The position numbers were made by a program, and so were the translations under genes. Below the pieces are notes generated by a model. It was not told the origin of the DNA, ran no database searches, and saw only the letters and a list, made by a program, of their open reading frames with translations. A stretch of 8,225 bases of DNA from Nitrospira sp. (GTDB taxonomy: Bacteria > Nitrospirota > Nitrospiria > Nitrospirales > Nitrospiraceae): NCBI GenBank assembly GCA_015904055.1, contig JABMDE010000030.1:13419-21643 (forward strand), written 5' to 3'. The number at the start of each line of letters is the position of its first letter. The stretch's first letter is position 1. Shown in pieces: positions 5,866-8,225 of this stretch.

Positions 5866-5887
5866 TCAGCACTTCCTGCTCAGCACT
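5866..5887. repeat. 8-bp direct repeat with 14-bp period at the proB-nadD junction
   Basis: TCAGCACT occurs at 5866-5873 and 5880-5887 on the + strand, again with a 14-base period and TCCTGC between the copies. On the - strand the two AGTGCTGA copies bracket the GCAGGA that contributes to the nadD ribosome binding site, and the first copy begins within the proB stop codon. Confidence 0.75.
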
Positions 5888-7007
5888 AGAGTATCACCAG
5901 GTTGTCCCGGTGGATGACTTCCTCGTACTCCTGGGGGCCGATCTGCCGCTGGATGTCCTGGGTCTTGAGCCCTTTCATCTGTTTCAGCAGAGCAGAGGGA
6001 AAGTTGACGAGTCCCTTGGCAAACTCTTTCCCGTCGGTGTCGAGACAGCCTACCGGATCGCCGACTTCAAACTCGCCGGTGACCTCAATGATACCGGAGG
6101 CCAGGAGGCTTTTGCCTCGCGTGGTCAATGCCTCGACCGCACCGTGGTCCAGACGGACATGTCCACGGGGGCGCAGCGTAAAGGCAATCCAATGTTTGCG
6201 GCTGGTCAGCCGCCGCTCACGCGCCAGAAAGAGACTGCCGCCTGGCCCGCCGGCAAGGACGCCCGGGAGGAGTCCGGCCCGTTCTCCGTTGACGATCAGC
6301 GTGGAGACACCGTACTCGCCGACTTTTTTGGCGGCGCGGACTTTCGTAGCCATGCCGCCTGTACCTTCGAAGGTGCTGGAGACTCCGGCTCGGCGTTCGA
6401 TATCGTCGGTGATGTCGGGAATGAGTGGGATCAGGGAGGCGGCGGGATTCTTGCGCGGATCTTCCGTGTAGAGTCCTTCGACATCGGAGAGAATCACCAG
6501 CAAGTCCGCATCGATCAGATGGGCCACCTCGCTCGCGAGCGTATCGTTGTCGCCGACGCGGATTTCCTCAACGGCGACGGTGTCGTTCTCGTTGATGATC
6601 GGCAGAACACCGAATCCGATCAGTGCCGTCAGTGTGTAGCGGGCATTCAAGAATCGACGGCGATCTGCGAGGTCTTGGTGCGTGAGGAGTACTTGGGCGA
6701 CTTGAATGCCTAACCGCTCGAACGCCTTCTCGTAGGCCCACATGAGCCGGCTTTGCCCGACGGCCGCGGCTGCCTGCTTGACCGGGAGGCTCTTGGGGTA
6801 TTCTTTGAGCTGCAACTTTTTGATCCCGGACACAATGGCGCCCGACGATACGACCAGTACGTCGCGGCCGCTTGTTCGGAGTGCGGCGATCTCGTCGGCT
6901 AAGCGCTCGATTTGCTCGGGACGTAAGCCTGTCGCGCGGGAGGCGATCAAACTGCTACCGATTTTGACGACGATGCGTTTGGCGTGCCTTAGGATCTCGT
7001 CTCGCAT
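5886..7007 (-). CDS. proB: glutamate 5-kinase with PUA domain
   Basis: ProB phosphorylates glutamate to gamma-glutamyl phosphate, the first and feedback-controlled step of proline synthesis. The 373 residues comprise an amino-acid kinase domain (about 8-260) and a C-terminal PUA domain (about 275-367), the same plan as E. coli ProB (367). Visible motifs are VVKIGSSL (13-20), VVSSGAI (52-58), INENDTV (138-144), VGDNDTLAS (151-159), LSDVEGLY (173-180) and EGTGGMATK (214-222). The ATG at 7007-7005 is inside the end of obgE (19-bp overlap) with AGGAAG 5 bp upstream, so translation is probably coupled. The usual partner proA, which often follows proB in this cluster, is absent here: nadD comes next after 22 bp. 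Confidence 0.97.
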   Translation of the reverse strand: MRDEILRHAKRIVVKIGSSLIASRATGLRPEQIERLADEIAALRTSGRDVLVVSSGAIVSGIKKLQLKEYPKSLPVKQAAAAVGQSRLMWAYEKAFERLGIQVAQVLLTHQDLADRRRFLNARYTLTALIGFGVLPIINENDTVAVEEIRVGDNDTLASEVAHLIDADLLVILSDVEGLYTEDPRKNPAASLIPLIPDITDDIERRAGVSSTFEGTGGMATKVRAAKKVGEYGVSTLIVNGERAGLLPGVLAGGPGGSLFLARERRLTSRKHWIAFTLRPRGHVRLDHGAVEALTTRGKSLLASGIIEVTGEFEVGDPVGCLDTDGKEFAKGLVNFPSALLKQMKGLKTQDIQRQIGPQEYEEVIHRDNLVIL

Positions 7008-8014
7008 GGCGTCTTCCTCAGGCGATCCACCTGCGCGCCGACGAAGGCGATCACGTCGTCGAGGCCCTCCCTTGTTGCAGATGAGACAGGGAGGCAGGTG
7101 TACTTATGGCGCTTACAGTAGGTTTGCAGTTGTTTGAGCCGATCGCATGCGCCGCTGATATCGATCTTTGTCGCGATCACGGCGAATGGCCGGTCGTTGA
7201 GCGTTTCATCATAGGCAGCCAGTTCCTGCCGCATGATCTTGAAGCTGCTGACCGGCTCGTCCGGTGCCCATTCTGAGACATCGATCAGGTGAAGCAGGAA
7301 GGCGGTGCGTTCGATATGCCGAAGGAACTGAAATCCCAGCCCCTTGCCGTCATGCGCGCCTTCGATGAGTCCGGGAATGTCCGCGACGACGAAGCTGCGA
7401 TCGGATCCCCAGCGGACGACGCCGAGATGGGGAGTCAATGTCGTAAACGGGTAATCGGCGATTTTCGGTGTGGCTGACGAGATGACCGAAATGAGCGTCG
7501 ATTTGCCGGCGTTTGGAAATCCGACCAGCCCGACATCGGCGAGCAGCTTCAGCTCAAGCCGCAGCATTCGTTCTTCGCCGGCCGTGCCATGTGTAAATTT
7601 TGTCGGCACGCGGTTGGTGGAAGTGGCGTAGTTGCTGTTGCCTCGTCCACCCCGTCCGCCTTGTGCGATGATTGCGGTGTCCCCGTCGGCCACCAGATCG
7701 GCAAGCACGTCACCGGTCTGGTCGTCATATATGATGGTGCCGACCGGGAGTGTGACGACCGTATCTTTCCCTGTGCGCCCGGTGCAGTTGGAACCGCCGC
7801 CGGCCCGCCCGTCTTCTGCTTCGTAATGTTTTTGGTAGCGAAGGTCGAGCAGAGTCGTCAGTCTGGTGGATGCGGCTAAGATGACGCTGCCGCCATGTCC
7901 TCCGTCTCCTCCGTCCGGTCCCCCGCGAGGGACGAACATCTCCCGGCGGAAACTGCAAATGCCGTCTCCGCCTTTGCCGGCCCGCACGGTGATCAGCGCT
8001 TCATCGACAAACAT
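6989..8014 (-). CDS. obgE: Obg family ribosome-assembly GTPase
   Basis: Obg/CgtA binds the 50S subunit, couples GTP and (p)ppGpp levels to late ribosome assembly, and is essential in most bacteria. The 341 residues hold the glycine-rich Obg fold (1-157; GKGGDG, GGPDGGDGGHGG and GGRGGRGN are clear) and a G domain: G1 GFPNAGKST (165-173), G2 around PFTTL (189-193), G3 DIPG (212-215), G4 TKID (282-285) and G5 SSA (311-313). There is no C-terminal OCT domain, so it is the short form. G4 carries Thr282 (codon ACA) where Obg proteins normally have the guanine-contacting Asn of NKxD. The ATG at 8014-8012 has AGGAA 4 bp upstream and starts at the family N-terminus MFVDEA. It follows rpmA as in most bacteria and overlaps proB by 19 bp. 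Confidence 0.97.
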   Translation of the reverse strand: MFVDEALITVRAGKGGDGICSFRREMFVPRGGPDGGDGGHGGSVILAASTRLTTLLDLRYQKHYEAEDGRAGGGSNCTGRTGKDTVVTLPVGTIIYDDQTGDVLADLVADGDTAIIAQGGRGGRGNSNYATSTNRVPTKFTHGTAGEERMLRLELKLLADVGLVGFPNAGKSTLISVISSATPKIADYPFTTLTPHLGVVRWGSDRSFVVADIPGLIEGAHDGKGLGFQFLRHIERTAFLLHLIDVSEWAPDEPVSSFKIMRQELAAYDETLNDRPFAVIATKIDISGACDRLKQLQTYCKRHKYTCLPVSSATREGLDDVIAFVGAQVDRLRKTPCETRS

Positions 8015-8142
8015 GGTGTTCCTATAATACTACAAAATGGATGAAGATTATAGGATGACAGGAGTATACCCGACCTGCCCCTACCGGGGGAGAGGGGGCT
8101 CGAATCATCTCAGCCGATCGATGTGGGTGAGTGCGAGGGGAA
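8015..8142 (-). other. rpmA-obgE intergenic region with -10-like boxes and a GC hairpin
   Basis: This 128-bp gap is longer than the other gaps in the cluster. On the - strand it contains a perfect TATAAT (8052-8047) and a TATACT (8068-8063), but no -35 hexamer at 16-18 bp from either. Upstream lies a GC-rich inverted repeat (GCCCC at 8077-8081 against GGGGC at 8095-8099, or a tighter CCCC-N4-GGGG) with no T-tract. Partial termination after rpmA and a secondary start for obgE are possible. Both are weak inferences. Confidence 0.3.
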
Positions 8143-8225
8143 TCAGGACTTGGCGAGGACTGGGTACACGCTGACTTTCCGTCTGGCGCGCCCGCCTTCG
8201 AACTTCACCGTGCCGGTCACCCGCG
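8143..8225 (-). CDS. rpmA: 50S ribosomal protein bL27, C-terminal end (5' part outside window)
   Basis: Reading the - strand from the right edge gives 26 residues ending in TGA at 8145-8143. They include RVTGTVKFEGG, a short basic RARRKVSVYP and VLAKS. The VKFE block followed by basic residues and a (V/I)S(V/I) strand is the typical end of bL27, and an rpmA gene directly before obgE is the standard bacterial order. bL27 sits near the peptidyl-transferase centre of the 50S subunit with its N-terminus, which is outside the window. The call rests on a short tail plus gene order. Confidence 0.8.
   Translation of the reverse strand, partial: RVTGTVKFEGGRARRKVSVYPVLAKS

Noticed and set aside
5910..6713. 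A 267-codon open frame on the + strand opposite proB
   Set aside because: It is an antisense shadow of a high-confidence proB; its composition mirrors proB codons and it has no recognisable domain.
8047..8068. Firm obgE promoter call at TATAAT or TATACT
   Set aside because: Neither hexamer has a -35-like sequence at 16-18 bp, so it is recorded only as a -10-like box.
1..8225. CRISPR array, insertion sequence, defence or phage module
   Set aside because: No regularly spaced repeats, transposase, cas or phage structural genes are visible; nearly all of the window is explained by core genes.

Overview
The window looks like chromosomal housekeeping DNA from a Gram-negative, GC-rich bacterium. 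The best guess is a Nitrospira-like member of the Nitrospirota. That guess rests on the general look of the proteins and the gene order (rpmA-obgE-proB-nadD-rsfS with no proA, then a LapA/LapB-type protein). It is an inference, not a database result. A LapB-type protein implies an outer membrane with LPS. I see no insertion sequence, prophage gene, tRNA, rRNA or CRISPR array.

Layout: one gene fragment lies on the + strand at the left edge (1-330), the C-terminal part of an ERCC4-type nuclease. Everything else is on the - strand. Read in the direction of transcription (right to left) the order is rpmA (bL27, 3' end only), obgE, proB, nadD, rsfS, a fused lapA-lapB-like gene, bioB, trmL and galE. 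From obgE to the lapAB-like gene the genes overlap or nearly touch: 19 bp overlap obgE/proB, 22 bp gap proB/nadD, 17 bp overlap nadD/rsfS and 2 bp gap rsfS/lapAB. They are probably one transcript. bioB follows after 55 bp and may be co-transcribed. trmL and galE have leaders of 181 and 195 bp and probably their own promoters.

Functional themes: ribosome assembly and silencing (bL27, Obg GTPase, RsfS), NAD and proline biosynthesis (NadD, ProB), biotin synthesis (BioB), tRNA wobble methylation (TrmL), and envelope sugar and LPS control (GalE, LapAB). This is a growth-linked core operon extended by an envelope-homeostasis gene.

No wholly new system is evident. The points most worth a second look are: rsfS has a perfect AGGAGG but no ATG/GTG/TTG at the expected start, and probably initiates at ATC; LapA and LapB appear fused in one polypeptide; heptad-structured short repeats sit at the proB/nadD junction and inside the nadD N-terminus; GalE has the human-like Cys that permits UDP-GlcNAc; and the Obg G4 motif is TKID, not NKxD.
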